Assembly (NCBI RefSeq): GCF_019740355.2
Contig: NZ_CP091819.1
Location: 62,001-126,000, forward strand
DNA length: 64,000 nt
Source of the DNA: Paracrocinitomix mangrovi
GTDB taxonomy: Bacteria; Bacteroidota; Bacteroidia; Flavobacteriales_D; Crocinitomicaceae
Reading direction: 5' to 3'
In this document: piece after piece, positions 35,877 through 44,563 of the stretch
Numbering within the stretch: position 1 is the stretch's first letter
Layout of the letters: each line of letters begins with the position of its first letter
Program-made: the position numbers and the translations under genes
Notes under the pieces: model-generated
Told to the model about the DNA's origin: nothing
Seen by the model: the letters and a program-made list of their open reading frames with translations, nothing else
The model's database searches: none

Positions 35877-38800
35877 TTAGTATCCAAGCAAATATTCCAA
35901 ATCAATAACTGCTTGATTGTAATTTTTTAAAGCATCTAAGTATGATAATTCAATTGACAAACCATGTTGAATTGCATTGAGATATTCAACATAGGTAATG
36001 GCACCAGCTTCAAAGCTTTTTTGGGCCTGGTCAATCATCAACTGCGCATGAGTCAATCCTGAATTCTCATAAAACTCCAGGTTTTGACTGTAAATGGCCA
36101 ATTGTGAAATTTGACGTTGAAATTGTCCCATCAATTCTAGTTGGTATTGTTCTAATTGATTTTCTTCAATTTCCCTGGCAATTTGTGTTGCTTTTATTCT
36201 GGACCTGTAATGACCAAAGAATATTGGAATTGTAACACCCGCTTGAACTCCTTGAAATCGATCACTGAATGCTGCAGTTGAACCACTGCTAGTAGGACTT
36301 CCTATCATTGACTGATTAAAGTAACCTACCATAATATCCGGTAACATTTTAGAACGTTCAACTTTTACCTGAGCTTGCATGATCTCAATTTGCTGTTGGG
36401 TATAAGCCAATAACGGGTTGTTTTTAATTTGAGAAGTGTCTGTAAGATTATTGATACTTCTTTTTTCAAATTCAACATTGGCAAATTCAACATTGGTTGT
36501 ATCACTGATTAAAATGTGAAGCTGCTTAATACTCATTTGCAACTGAGAAGTGATGATATTTAGTTGATTTTGAACTGACATCATCTCACTCTCAGCAGTG
36601 ATCATCTCTAAATAACTGCTTTCTTCAACTTCATATTTTATCTTGGAAACTCGGTAAAACTCTTTAAAAATAGAGTCTTTATAAGATAAAAAATGCTGTT
36701 GAGCATAATCATACTGAAGGGAATTCCATGCCTTTTTAACTTCCCACTTCAAGCGGTTTTGAGCAATGGATAAATGAAGTTCACTTCCTTTTACTTCCTC
36801 TTTATTTAAATTCCATTGAGAGGTGTAAACAGTTGGAAATTGAAAAGATTGTTTAACATCAAAATACAAGTCTTTTTCAAAACTATTCATCTGCCCATAT
36901 TGTACTCCAACAGCTGTTTTGTCAGGATTAAAAGATCCTTTTCTATAAGCATTTTGCTGGTCTACTTCCAATACAAATTTTTGAAGTTGTTTGCTGTTTG
37001 CTAATGCAGATTGTAGCACTTCCTCTTCAGTTTCCAGTTTATTAGTTTGTGCTAATGTCTGAAATGGAACTGTTGACATACCTAACAGCAATAGTATTGT
37101 AACTATTTTACTTGATTTCATACTGATTTTCTTTTCTTCTCTTCTTTCTGTCCAGTTATAAAGGATTGGTAGAATGAATAGGGTTAAAAAAGTTGCGGTC
37201 ATCATACCACCAATAACTACAGTTGCTAGTGGTTGCTGAACTTCTGCTCCTGCTGAAGTTGATATAGCCATTGGTAAGAATCCTAGAATATCTGTCAATG
37301 CAGTTAATAGAATAGGACGAATTCTTCGTTTGGCTCCCTGAGCAATTCGTTCTTCCAAACTTAGTTTACCTTCTTCCTTAAGTTCATTCCATCCACTTAT
37401 TAATACTAATCCATTTAATACTGCAACACCAAATAGAACTATAAATCCAACCCCGGCTGAGATACTAAAAGGCATATCTCTTATCCATAAAAACAGTATC
37501 CCTCCAATTGCAGCAAAAGGAATTGCCATGTAGATCATTACAGATTGTTTGATAGATTTTAAAGCCGAGAAGATCAACAAGAAAATCAATGCCAATGATA
37601 CCGGAACAACCACTTTAAGTCTATTAGTTGCTCTTTCAAGATTTTCAAACGTTCCTCCATAGCGTATGTAATAACCAGAAGGAAGTTGAAGCTCGGCATC
37701 CAGTTTTTCTTTGATTTCATCAACTAATGAAGCAATATCTCTACCTCTAACATTGATTCCTACATAAACTCTACGATTGGTATTGTCACGGCTAATTTGC
37801 ATAGGGCCAGGTTCGTATCCAATTTCAGCTATTTCTTTCATTGGAACTTGACTTCCGTTAGCTGTTTTTACATAAAGATTTTTAAGATTATCTATGCTTT
37901 GTCTGTGTTCTTGATCCAATCTAACTACTAAATCAAATCTTCGTTCACCTTCAAATATCACACCTGCATGACCACCTCCAAATGCGGAAGCCACCAACTC
38001 ATTTAGGTCATTTATTTGTAATCCATACTGTGCTACTTTGTAACGATTGTATCTCACCGTAATTTGAGGAAGCCCTTGAATAGCTTCTGCTTTCATATCA
38101 CCAATACCTTCAATAGGAGCTATTATTTTGGTGATTTCTTCAGCCTTATCAGCTAAAATGTCAAGGTCATCTCCGTACAATTTAATCGCAATATCTTCCC
38201 TAACACCGGTCATTAACTCATTAAACCTCATTTCAATTGGCTGAGTAAATTCGTAGTTGACACCCGGAACTTCACTTACCGCCTTTTTCATCTTGTCTAT
38301 CAACTCATCTTTTGAAGAGGCTGAAGTCCATTCTGATTGCGGTTTAAGGATTACGATTACGTCAGCTACATCCATAGGCATTGGATCGGTAGGAACCTCT
38401 GCTACACCAATTCTAGAAATGATGTGTTCCACTTCAGGAAATTTTTCCATCATCACTTTCTCAACCCTTGTAGTCGTTTCAACAGTTTCACTTAAGGCAC
38501 TTCCAGGTTTTAGAATAACGTGAAAAGCAATATCTCCTTCATCTAATTGAGGAATAAATTCACCTCCCATTCGTGTGAACAGAAAAACAGCACCACCAAG
38601 AAAGGCTATTGTAATGCTCATTATTACAACACTTTTGCGCAATACTCTTTTAAGCGCATTTTCGTAGATGTTCTCCAACCAATGAACCAAACGATCTCCC
38701 CAACTAATTCTAGTAGATTTTTTAACCCTTAAGAATAATGCCGACATCATTGGAACGTAAGTCAAGCACAAAATCATCACACCAATCATGGCAAACATAA

Positions 38801-40241
38801 AGGTCAATGCCATTGGTTGAAACATTTTACCTTCAACTCCCTGAAGCGCTAGTATTGGAATAAATACAATTAGAATGATCAATTGACCAAAGAAAGCTGC
38901 ATTCATCATGCCGGAAGAAGCTTTTACAGCCAATTCATCTCTTTTATCCTGATCCAATTTGTCATTTTTAACCAGGTAACCGTGGATGATAAAGACTGTT
39001 CCTTCCACAATAATTACAGCCCCGTCAATGATGATTCCAAAGTCAATAGCGCCCAAACTCATCAAGTTGGCCCACACACCAAAAACATGCATTAAAATAA
39101 AGGCAAACAATAAAGAGAGTGGGATAGTGGAGGCCACAATTAAACCACCTCTCCAGTTTCCGAGCAAGAATACAAGTACAAAAATTACAATCAATGCACC
39201 TTCCATCAGGTTTTGTGTAACCGTTCCGGTGGTTTGTGAAATTAGTTTACTTCTGTCCAGGAAAGGAACAACGCTTACGCCTTCAGGTAAAGATGATTGA
39301 ATCTCCGTGACTCTTTGCTGTACTGCTTGAATTACGTCATTTGAGTTGGCTCCTTTTAACATTAAGATCATTCCACCAACTGCTTCACCTTTACCATCCA
39401 TTGTTAATGCACCATATCTTACAGCTGTTCCAAATTGAACGGTGGCAACATCTTTTATAGTGATAGGAAGACCATTTACGTTTTTGATGACAATGTTATT
39501 GATGTCGTCAAGGTTTTTTACTAGCCCTTCACCTCTAATGAAATTGGCATAATGATCTTTCTCAATATAGGCTCCACCTGTGTTTTGGTTATTGGCTTGT
39601 AAAGCCTGAAAAACCTCAGTAATGGTAATATTCATTGCATTCAGCTTTTCGGGATCAACGGCCACTTCATATTGTTTGATATCACCACCAAAAGCGTTGA
39701 CTTCAACAACACCCGGAACCATGGTCATTTGCCTGCGAATAATCCAATCTTGAATTGTCCTTAGCTCTGTAGGACTATATTGTCCCTCATGTTCTTCATC
39801 AACCTGTAATGAGTATTGGTAAATTTCACCTAACCCTGTCGAGATTGGACCCATTTCAGGTGTTCCAAAACCTTCCGGGATTTCTTGTTGAACAGAGACT
39901 AGTTTTTCTGCCACTAATTGTCGCGGTAGATAGGTGCCCATATCATCTTCAAAAACTATGGTAACCACAGAAAGACCAAATCTGGAAACAGATCTGATTT
40001 CAATTACACCCGGCAAGTTGGACATTGCCAATTCAACCGGGTAAGTAACAAATTGCTCAATTTCGACTGTTCCAAGATTAGGTGCTTGAGTAATTACTTG
40101 CACCTGGTTGTTGGTGATGTCAGGAACGGCGTCCAAAGGAACTTTTTTCAAACTGTATATTCCTCCGGCAATTAATGCCACCGTGAGCATTCCTATAAAT
40201 AACTTGTGTTTGACTGAGAAGCCAATTATTTTATCAATCAT
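35877..40241 (-). CDS. CusA/CzcA-type heavy-metal RND permease fused to a TolC-family outer membrane protein
   Basis: The 1454-residue protein is two proteins in one frame. Residues 1 to about 1035 form a heavy-metal RND permease. Helix 4 carries D-F-G-I-I-I-D-G-A-V-I-I-V-E (about 400-413), the Asp-Asp-Glu set of CzcA-type Co/Zn/Cd pumps. From Met1041 (codon at 37121) a signal-peptide-like segment, I-V-T-I-L-L-L-L-G-M ending T-L-A-Q, leads into a 414-residue TolC-family protein with two efflux repeats. No stop or frameshift separates them. Such fusions occur in other Bacteroidota. Processing at the internal signal or a second start at 37121 would resolve the topology problem. Confidence 0.93.
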   Translation of the reverse strand: MIDKIIGFSVKHKLFIGMLTVALIAGGIYSLKKVPLDAVPDITNNQVQVITQAPNLGTVEIEQFVTYPVELAMSNLPGVIEIRSVSRFGLSVVTIVFEDDMGTYLPRQLVAEKLVSVQQEIPEGFGTPEMGPISTGLGEIYQYSLQVDEEHEGQYSPTELRTIQDWIIRRQMTMVPGVVEVNAFGGDIKQYEVAVDPEKLNAMNITITEVFQALQANNQNTGGAYIEKDHYANFIRGEGLVKNLDDINNIVIKNVNGLPITIKDVATVQFGTAVRYGALTMDGKGEAVGGMILMLKGANSNDVIQAVQQRVTEIQSSLPEGVSVVPFLDRSKLISQTTGTVTQNLMEGALIVIFVLVFLLGNWRGGLIVASTIPLSLLFAFILMHVFGVWANLMSLGAIDFGIIIDGAVIIVEGTVFIIHGYLVKNDKLDQDKRDELAVKASSGMMNAAFFGQLIILIVFIPILALQGVEGKMFQPMALTFMFAMIGVMILCLTYVPMMSALFLRVKKSTRISWGDRLVHWLENIYENALKRVLRKSVVIMSITIAFLGGAVFLFTRMGGEFIPQLDEGDIAFHVILKPGSALSETVETTTRVEKVMMEKFPEVEHIISRIGVAEVPTDPMPMDVADVIVILKPQSEWTSASSKDELIDKMKKAVSEVPGVNYEFTQPIEMRFNELMTGVREDIAIKLYGDDLDILADKAEEITKIIAPIEGIGDMKAEAIQGLPQITVRYNRYKVAQYGLQINDLNELVASAFGGGHAGVIFEGERRFDLVVRLDQEHRQSIDNLKNLYVKTANGSQVPMKEIAEIGYEPGPMQISRDNTNRRVYVGINVRGRDIASLVDEIKEKLDAELQLPSGYYIRYGGTFENLERATNRLKVVVPVSLALIFLLIFSALKSIKQSVMIYMAIPFAAIGGILFLWIRDMPFSISAGVGFIVLFGVAVLNGLVLISGWNELKEEGKLSLEERIAQGAKRRIRPILLTALTDILGFLPMAISTSAGAEVQQPLATVVIGGMMTATFLTLFILPILYNWTERREEKKISMKSSKIVTILLLLGMSTVPFQTLAQTNKLETEEEVLQSALANSKQLQKFVLEVDQQNAYRKGSFNPDKTAVGVQYGQMNSFEKDLYFDVKQSFQFPTVYTSQWNLNKEEVKGSELHLSIAQNRLKWEVKKAWNSLQYDYAQQHFLSYKDSIFKEFYRVSKIKYEVEESSYLEMITAESEMMSVQNQLNIITSQLQMSIKQLHILISDTTNVEFANVEFEKRSINNLTDTSQIKNNPLLAYTQQQIEIMQAQVKVERSKMLPDIMVGYFNQSMIGSPTSSGSTAAFSDRFQGVQAGVTIPIFFGHYRSRIKATQIAREIEENQLEQYQLELMGQFQRQISQLAIYSQNLEFYENSGLTHAQLMIDQAQKSFEAGAITYVEYLNAIQHGLSIELSYLDALKNYNQAVIDLEYLLGY

Positions 40242-40358
40242 TTTACTTGCTAATATGAATTAGACTTGAGATTATCCGCAATTTGTTGGACAATCGATAA
40301 TTATTTTCAATTAGAAATTGAATTTGAAAACACTTTTGTGTTTCCTAGCAAGTAAAAT
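40240..40358 (-). promoter_or_regulatory. Structured leader sequestering the metal-pump start codon
   Basis: On the - strand transcript, 40358-40346 pairs with 40252-40240 in a perfect 13-bp helix (ATTTTACTTGCTA with its complement). The first strand is the last codons of the His-rich gene and two bases of its stop; the second includes A and U of the pump start codon. Inside lie an 8-bp hairpin with AAAA loop (40345-40326, one G-U pair), a 7-bp hairpin TTCAATT-TCT-AATTGAA (40322-40306), and a stem ATTATC/GATAAT (40301-40296 with 40276-40271) enclosing TTGT-CCA-ACAA. No T-run is present. Translation to the end of the His-rich gene would open the outer helix. Confidence 0.6.
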
Positions 40359-40824
40359 AAGGGGGACCTCTTAATGAATGGGTACTGCCTTCTAAAGACT
40401 CAAACTCAATAATAGAGTGAGCATCAACAACTGTAGTTTTCACTGCAGCTTCAGCAATAGAAATATCGTTTTTTAGAAATACAGAAAAGTCGGCATTTGT
40501 TTGAGCTGCTTTATCTGTTCTAGATTCGGCAGATTTTTCGGATACAAATTCTTGTGGATGATGTTCGTTTTCATTCCCTTGATGTTCCAAGTCACTTAAT
40601 AGACATAATAAATAATCAAAGAAATCTGCATCAATGTGATCTTCATGAACAACGTGGCTATCTCCATCATTGGCGGTATGGCCATTTTCGTGCTCATGGT
40701 GATGTTCTGTAACAGCAACATTTTCCATCTGAACCTCATTGTAATGAGGAATCAGCCTATGTGCAAAACCTACAAAATAGGTTAGGATCAAAGATGATAT
40801 GATGATGGATCTTAAAAATTGCAT
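40345..40824 (-). CDS. His-rich secreted protein ahead of the metal efflux pump; possible arrest-peptide leader
   Basis: The 159-residue product has an N-terminal hydrophobic segment (residues 6-20) that acts as signal or anchor. A metal-binding-like region follows, with His at 41-43, 45, 49, 57, 60, 63, 81, 88 and 89 among many acidic residues. The C-terminus is R-G-P-P at 152-155, four residues, then the stop. It is the first gene of the metal-efflux operon. It could be a periplasmic metal chaperone or sensor. R-G-P-P resembles the RAPP motif of known arrest peptides, and the last codons form one strand of the helix that covers the pump start codon. Function is inferred from context. Confidence 0.75.
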   Translation of the reverse strand: MQFLRSIIISSLILTYFVGFAHRLIPHYNEVQMENVAVTEHHHEHENGHTANDGDSHVVHEDHIDADFFDYLLCLLSDLEHQGNENEHHPQEFVSEKSAESRTDKAAQTNADFSVFLKNDISIAEAAVKTTVVDAHSIIEFESLEGSTHSLRGPPYFTC

Positions 40825-40829
40825 CAGTA

Positions 40830-40837
40830 CAAAATTA
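40830..40837 (-). promoter_or_regulatory. Candidate -7 promoter box TAATTTTG of the metal-efflux operon, near-leaderless
   Basis: This exact TAnnTTTG match on the - strand ends 5 nt before the start codon at 40824. Confidence 0.55.
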
Positions 40838-40949
40838 ATGAATTTTTATTTGAACTATTGTGATGAATCCTATTAATCAATTTAACTGCCTTTAAATAAG
40901 TTGTTTATCCGAATACTAAATGAGTGTGAAAGATGTGGTTTTACCAATA

Positions 40950-40957
40950 TATATTTG
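40950..40957 (+). promoter_or_regulatory. Candidate -7 promoter box TATATTTG
   Basis: This exact TAnnTTTG match lies 32 nt before the ATG at 40990. It is divergent from the metal-efflux operon promoter. Confidence 0.55.
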
Positions 40958-40989
40958 ATCAATCATTTAACCTATAAACAATTTATAAA

Positions 40990-42228
40990 ATGAAAAATGT
41001 AATGAAAAAAGGAATTGCAGCCCTTTCAATAATAGCTGCTACATCAATTACTTATGGTCAAGGATGGAACGGAACAACCTCAGGTGATGTTTTATACCCA
41101 ATTAATTCTAGTTTAGGATTATCACCAATGTCTGTAGGCATAGGTTTAAACAATCCAACTGCACAATTTCATACTAATGGTTCTGTAAGATTAGAAGGAT
41201 TAACTATTAATACTGAGCCTTATGTTGTAGTTGCAGATGTAAATGGAAATCTATCTATTATGGATGCAAGTTCGTTTGGCACAGGTAATGATTGGCATTT
41301 GACAGGGAACACAATTGGAACTACTGAGTTCATTGGAACCATTAATAATCAGGATTTTAGAGTTAGAACAAATAACCTTCAAAGAATGGTGGTTACAGCA
41401 GCCGGAGATGTGGGTATTGGAACTACGAGTCCGGGTAAAATTTTGGATGTACATTATTCTGAAAATTTGAACTATTTACCAACACAATGGAACAGAGATG
41501 GTTTACAGGTATACAATAGTTTTACAACAACTGCTGTTGGACAGGCAGCTACAATAACTTTAGGTGCTCGTGGTGGTGCCGGTACTTGGATGGCAAGAGC
41601 TTTGATTTCAGGAGTGGTTGTTGGAACGGATCAAATGGACATTGCTTTTCAAAATGAGTATGCTGGTCCTTCTACCGTTCGTGAATCAATGAGAATTACA
41701 CATGATGGATTTGTGGGAATCAATGTGGCAGCTGCAAGTATTGATAGTTATTTACATACAGATGGAGGAATAAGACATGAAAATCTTCCAACTGGAAATG
41801 GTAGACATCTGGTAATAGATGCTAATGGTTATGTTTATGTTGAAGACTTACCAATTAAATCAAACGAAAGTAATGAGGAAGTTGAAGCCTTGAGAAATGA
41901 AATAGAATTATTAAAAGCAGAAGTTGAGTCTTTGAAAAATATGATTTCAGAAGTAAATGGAGTAGTTTCAAATGAAACAACCATTTTATCTCAAAATAGA
42001 CCAAATCCTACTGTTGATGCAACTTCAATTGATTATTCAATAGGAGGAACATTTTCAGAAGCTTTCATTGTATTTTATGATTTGACAGGAAAACTTATTA
42101 GTTCAAAGAGAGTGAATCAATCAGGTACTATTCAAATTGATAAAAATGAATTTGGTAGAGGTACATATCAATACGCTTTAGTTGTAGATGGTGAGATCAA
42201 AGCAACAAAAAAGATGATAGTACTATAA
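40990..42228 (+). CDS. Secreted fibre-like protein with coiled coil and T9SS sorting domain
   Basis: The 412-residue protein has a signal peptide ending I-T-Y-G-Q. Short repeats of the tail-fibre type follow (N-P-T-A-Q-F-H-T-N-G-S-V-R-L-E-G, and D-V-G-I-G-T-T-S-P-G-K-I-L-D-V), which usually form beta-helical or beta-prism stalks. A coiled coil spans about residues 293-322 (N-E-E-V-E-A-L-R-N-E-I-E-L-L-K). The last 80 residues are a T9SS domain with Q-N-R-P-N-P-T-V-D-A-T. It is probably a trimeric surface protein; the partner is unknown. A perfect terminator follows at 42250. Confidence 0.82.
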   Translation: MKNVMKKGIAALSIIAATSITYGQGWNGTTSGDVLYPINSSLGLSPMSVGIGLNNPTAQFHTNGSVRLEGLTINTEPYVVVADVNGNLSIMDASSFGTGNDWHLTGNTIGTTEFIGTINNQDFRVRTNNLQRMVVTAAGDVGIGTTSPGKILDVHYSENLNYLPTQWNRDGLQVYNSFTTTAVGQAATITLGARGGAGTWMARALISGVVVGTDQMDIAFQNEYAGPSTVRESMRITHDGFVGINVAAASIDSYLHTDGGIRHENLPTGNGRHLVIDANGYVYVEDLPIKSNESNEEVEALRNEIELLKAEVESLKNMISEVNGVVSNETTILSQNRPNPTVDATSIDYSIGGTFSEAFIVFYDLTGKLISSKRVNQSGTIQIDKNEFGRGTYQYALVVDGEIKATKKMIVL

Positions 42229-42249
42229 TAGGTTTATCATCAAACTAGA

Positions 42250-42284
42250 AAGGGCACTTCTTTTGAAGTGCCCTTTTTTATTTT
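42250..42284 (+). terminator. Rho-independent terminator after the fibre-like protein
   Basis: AAGGGCACTTC at 42250-42260 and GAAGTGCCCTT at 42265-42275 form an 11-bp stem with a TTTT loop, followed by a T-rich tail. Confidence 0.92.
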
Positions 42285-42294
42285 ATATAAACCT

Positions 42295-42750
42295 TTATTG
42301 CTTAGGTCCGATTCCGTGATTTACATAGGCATCACCTGATGTTTGATAAGTTATAACATCATTTGTGAAATTACCTGATCCTTCTGCATAATAAGGGCCA
42401 CTCACCTGTTGAGAAGGGATGGAGAAATTAGTTCCGGCCATAATAGCAAAATACGCAACTCCATCATTCCAAAGATTGTTCAAATAAATAGTATCAGAAG
42501 CTGTACCTCCTGTAGTTACTTGAAGTGTGTATACATTTTCTTCAGAAAAAGAACCAAAAATCCATGTAGAATCTGTTACCCAATAATTTCCCAGATATGG
42601 TTCCCTTGGATCCGGCTCAGGATAAACGCAGGTACCGTCGTCTACATCTGCTTCAGCATTGTAGTTTAAAGCGGTTGTATCTGTACAACCCTCTTTTTTG
42701 CACGAAATCATTAATAAACTAATGGATAAGATTGCTAGTATGGATTTCAT
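42295..42750 (-). CDS. Lipoprotein with a Cys-Thr-Asp ... Asp-Gly-Thr-Cys motif
   Basis: The 151-residue lipoprotein has the signal L-L-M-I-S-C-K-K, and the ATG at 42750 is chosen for it. Directly after the lipid anchor comes G-C-T-D-T-T-A-L-N-Y-N-A-E-A-D and D-D-G-T-C-V-Y-P. This is one copy of a Cys-bracketed repeat common in Bacteroidota surface proteins. The remaining 100 residues are beta-rich, with no known fold that I recognise. A tail-to-tail terminator lies between it and the + strand fibre protein. Confidence 0.72.
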   Translation of the reverse strand: MKSILAILSISLLMISCKKEGCTDTTALNYNAEADVDDGTCVYPEPDPREPYLGNYWVTDSTWIFGSFSEENVYTLQVTTGGTASDTIYLNNLWNDGVAYFAIMAGTNFSIPSQQVSGPYYAEGSGNFTNDVITYQTSGDAYVNHGIGPKQ

Positions 42751-42809
42751 AGTTCTTTCAGTTAATTGACTAAATCTACGAAAAAATGATTTTGGAAGCA
42801 CAGTTATGA

Positions 42810-42956
42810 TTACTGTGATTGAGTTGTATCAGTCTTTACTTTATTATCTTCTTTATTATAATCCCAGTACTTGGCTTTGTCTCCGCATACATTTCTGCAC
42901 GATAACAAGATTAAAAAGGAGATATAGGTCAATATGAAAATCAGGAGTTTTTTCAT
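42810..42956 (-). CDS. 48-residue lipoprotein
   Basis: The ATG at 42956 opens a lipoprotein signal peptide, I-L-T-Y-I-S-F-L-I-L-L-S-C, with the Cys near residue 20. A short polar tail follows, C-G-D-K-A-K-Y-W-D-Y-N-K-E-D. A longer reading from 43016 would bury the signal. It starts 8 bp after the upstream lipoprotein gene and is probably co-transcribed. The function is unknown. Such short lipoproteins sit among similar ones here and may be real, but the length makes this less certain. Confidence 0.55.
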   Translation of the reverse strand: MKKLLIFILTYISFLILLSCRNVCGDKAKYWDYNKEDNKVKTDTTQSQ

Positions 42957-42964
42957 GTTTTGGT

Positions 42965-43519
42965 CTAAAGGGAGTTCTCTTTTATTTCCGTAATTAATGA
43001 ATCTAATGCAGGCCACGTAAATGATCTTGTTCCTTGAATTATCAAAGAAGAATCAGAAAAAAGTACTTGAGTCATATTACCAAAAACGGGAAATTCATCT
43101 TTTGTTACCCTATTGTCCTTTAATTGAACCAATGCATCTTTAATCAAAATTTCATGTTTTGTAGTTAATGATAGTTCAAGCGTGTCACAATCTCTTTCCA
43201 GGCAAAGAAAGGGAGCAAAGCAGTAGTTGTCTTTAGAACATAAGTCAACGTATTCGTATTTGATTGTTGCATTACTGTTAGGGTTTTTTGAAATGGTGAC
43301 CCATTCTAAATCTCCTCCCCATTCACCACATCTTTCATTTAATCTGCATAAGTGAAGGAGTAAAGTGGAATCTATCTCATTTTGTTCATTGAAATAATTG
43401 TAAATGGTGTCCTCAGCTAGCATTTCTTCTTTGTTTTGTGAAGAATTTGTTTCATTGTTACAAGCAACTGTATATGTGGCAAGCAACAGAATTGATAATT
43501 GTAAGATGAACTTATTCAA
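42965..43519 (-). CDS. Lipoprotein of unknown function
   Basis: The 184-residue product has a lipoprotein signal L-L-A-T-Y-T-V-A-C-N-N. The mature part has four Cys in the middle, in L-C-R-L-N-E-R-C-G-E and C-S-K-D-N-Y-C-F-A, plus C-L-E-R-D-C, which could form disulfides in the periplasm. No family is recognised. It lies 13 bp downstream of the T9SS protein gene and 8 bp upstream of the 48-residue lipoprotein gene, so the three may be one operon. Confidence 0.7.
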   Translation of the reverse strand: MNKFILQLSILLLATYTVACNNETNSSQNKEEMLAEDTIYNYFNEQNEIDSTLLLHLCRLNERCGEWGGDLEWVTISKNPNSNATIKYEYVDLCSKDNYCFAPFLCLERDCDTLELSLTTKHEILIKDALVQLKDNRVTKDEFPVFGNMTQVLFSDSSLIIQGTRSFTWPALDSLITEIKENSL

Positions 43520-43532
43520 GGTAAATTATTTA

Positions 43533-44435
43533 CTATTCAATAATTACCAATTCCCTGCTGAACTGTCCATTGGTCCATTCAATTTGAATGAGATATTGTC
43601 CAGCAGAAAACTGACTTATATTTAGGTAATTTGAAGAAGTCTCTAAGCACTTTTTACCATCCAGGGAGTAAAGAGATACCGTCTTTATTGGCTGAGATGA
43701 ATTGATTTGAAGGAATTCAGAAGCAGGGTTGGGGAAGATGGAAAAATCTACTTTTTCTTCATCCGAAATTCCAATATTTAGATAACAATTTCCTCCTGTT
43801 CCCTGACTATCCCAATAAGATGTGTTTCCAAAACCATAACACATGATGAAATAGTCAAATCCTATACCCTGACATACCATTGAATATAATCCACCGGTAA
43901 TGTTATTGATATTTAATTGATGTCCAATACCTTCTGTGATAACGGGTCCATTAATTGAATCAAGATAAAATACCCTTCGGTATTCTGTATTAATTAAAAC
44001 CGAGTCAATTTTTTGAATAGTATCTTGACTAAGTCCACATCCGTAAAAGACATCTCCATGAACTGTGTCACCCACTTGATAATCAAAACTCATTAACAAG
44101 CTATCACTACCGGAATTGGATTCGTAAAAATAATAATTACGACCTTCTTGTCTCAGTAATCCATAAAATGAGCCGGTCCAGCTATTAGAAGGTGTTGGAC
44201 CACCTGTATAGGTTTCACCATTTGAATAAAGTTTATGATAGGTAAAGGCGCCAATGGTTGAATCTCCATCTACATAAACAGAATAAGTTGAACTGGATTC
44301 TATTGTTGGAGGAGGCCATGGATTAGTGTTCCATTCACCTAGAGTCCATCTGGGGTCATTGGCAAAATAATCGGGTATCTGACTATAACTTCTTGCACAA
44401 AGAAGCAACAGCATTGAGAGGGTCAAAAATCGCAT
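43533..44435 (-). CDS. Secreted protein with T9SS sorting domain
   Basis: The 300-residue protein has a signal peptide ending A-R-S-Y-S-Q. The middle is a beta-rich region with W-T-L-G-E-W-N-T-N-P-W-P-P-P and several Gly/Tyr-rich turns. The C-terminus is a T9SS type A domain: F-S-I-F-P-N-P-A-S-E-F-L-Q-I, then L-D-G-K-K, and a last strand ending L-V-I-I-E. It belongs to a common class of short T9SS proteins with a F-H-K-L-Y-like substrate-free beta region. It should be surface-exposed or released; its role is unknown. Confidence 0.8.
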   Translation of the reverse strand: MRFLTLSMLLLLCARSYSQIPDYFANDPRWTLGEWNTNPWPPPTIESSSTYSVYVDGDSTIGAFTYHKLYSNGETYTGGPTPSNSWTGSFYGLLRQEGRNYYFYESNSGSDSLLMSFDYQVGDTVHGDVFYGCGLSQDTIQKIDSVLINTEYRRVFYLDSINGPVITEGIGHQLNINNITGGLYSMVCQGIGFDYFIMCYGFGNTSYWDSQGTGGNCYLNIGISDEEKVDFSIFPNPASEFLQINSSQPIKTVSLYSLDGKKCLETSSNYLNISQFSAGQYLIQIEWTNGQFSRELVIIE

Positions 44436-44563
44436 AGTATTACTTTACAGCAATTTAAAGAATCTGTTAAAATGATCAAAATAAAATTACACCACTTATT
44501 AAACGAAAAATTAGCGGTTGTATTCATATAATAGATTGTCATTTGTTAGAGTGATTTATTATT

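Noticed and set aside
40326-40345. Hairpin GGAAACAC-AAAA-GTGTTTTC taken as a terminator of the His-rich gene.
   Set aside because: No T-run follows on either strand, so it is better read as part of the leader structure.
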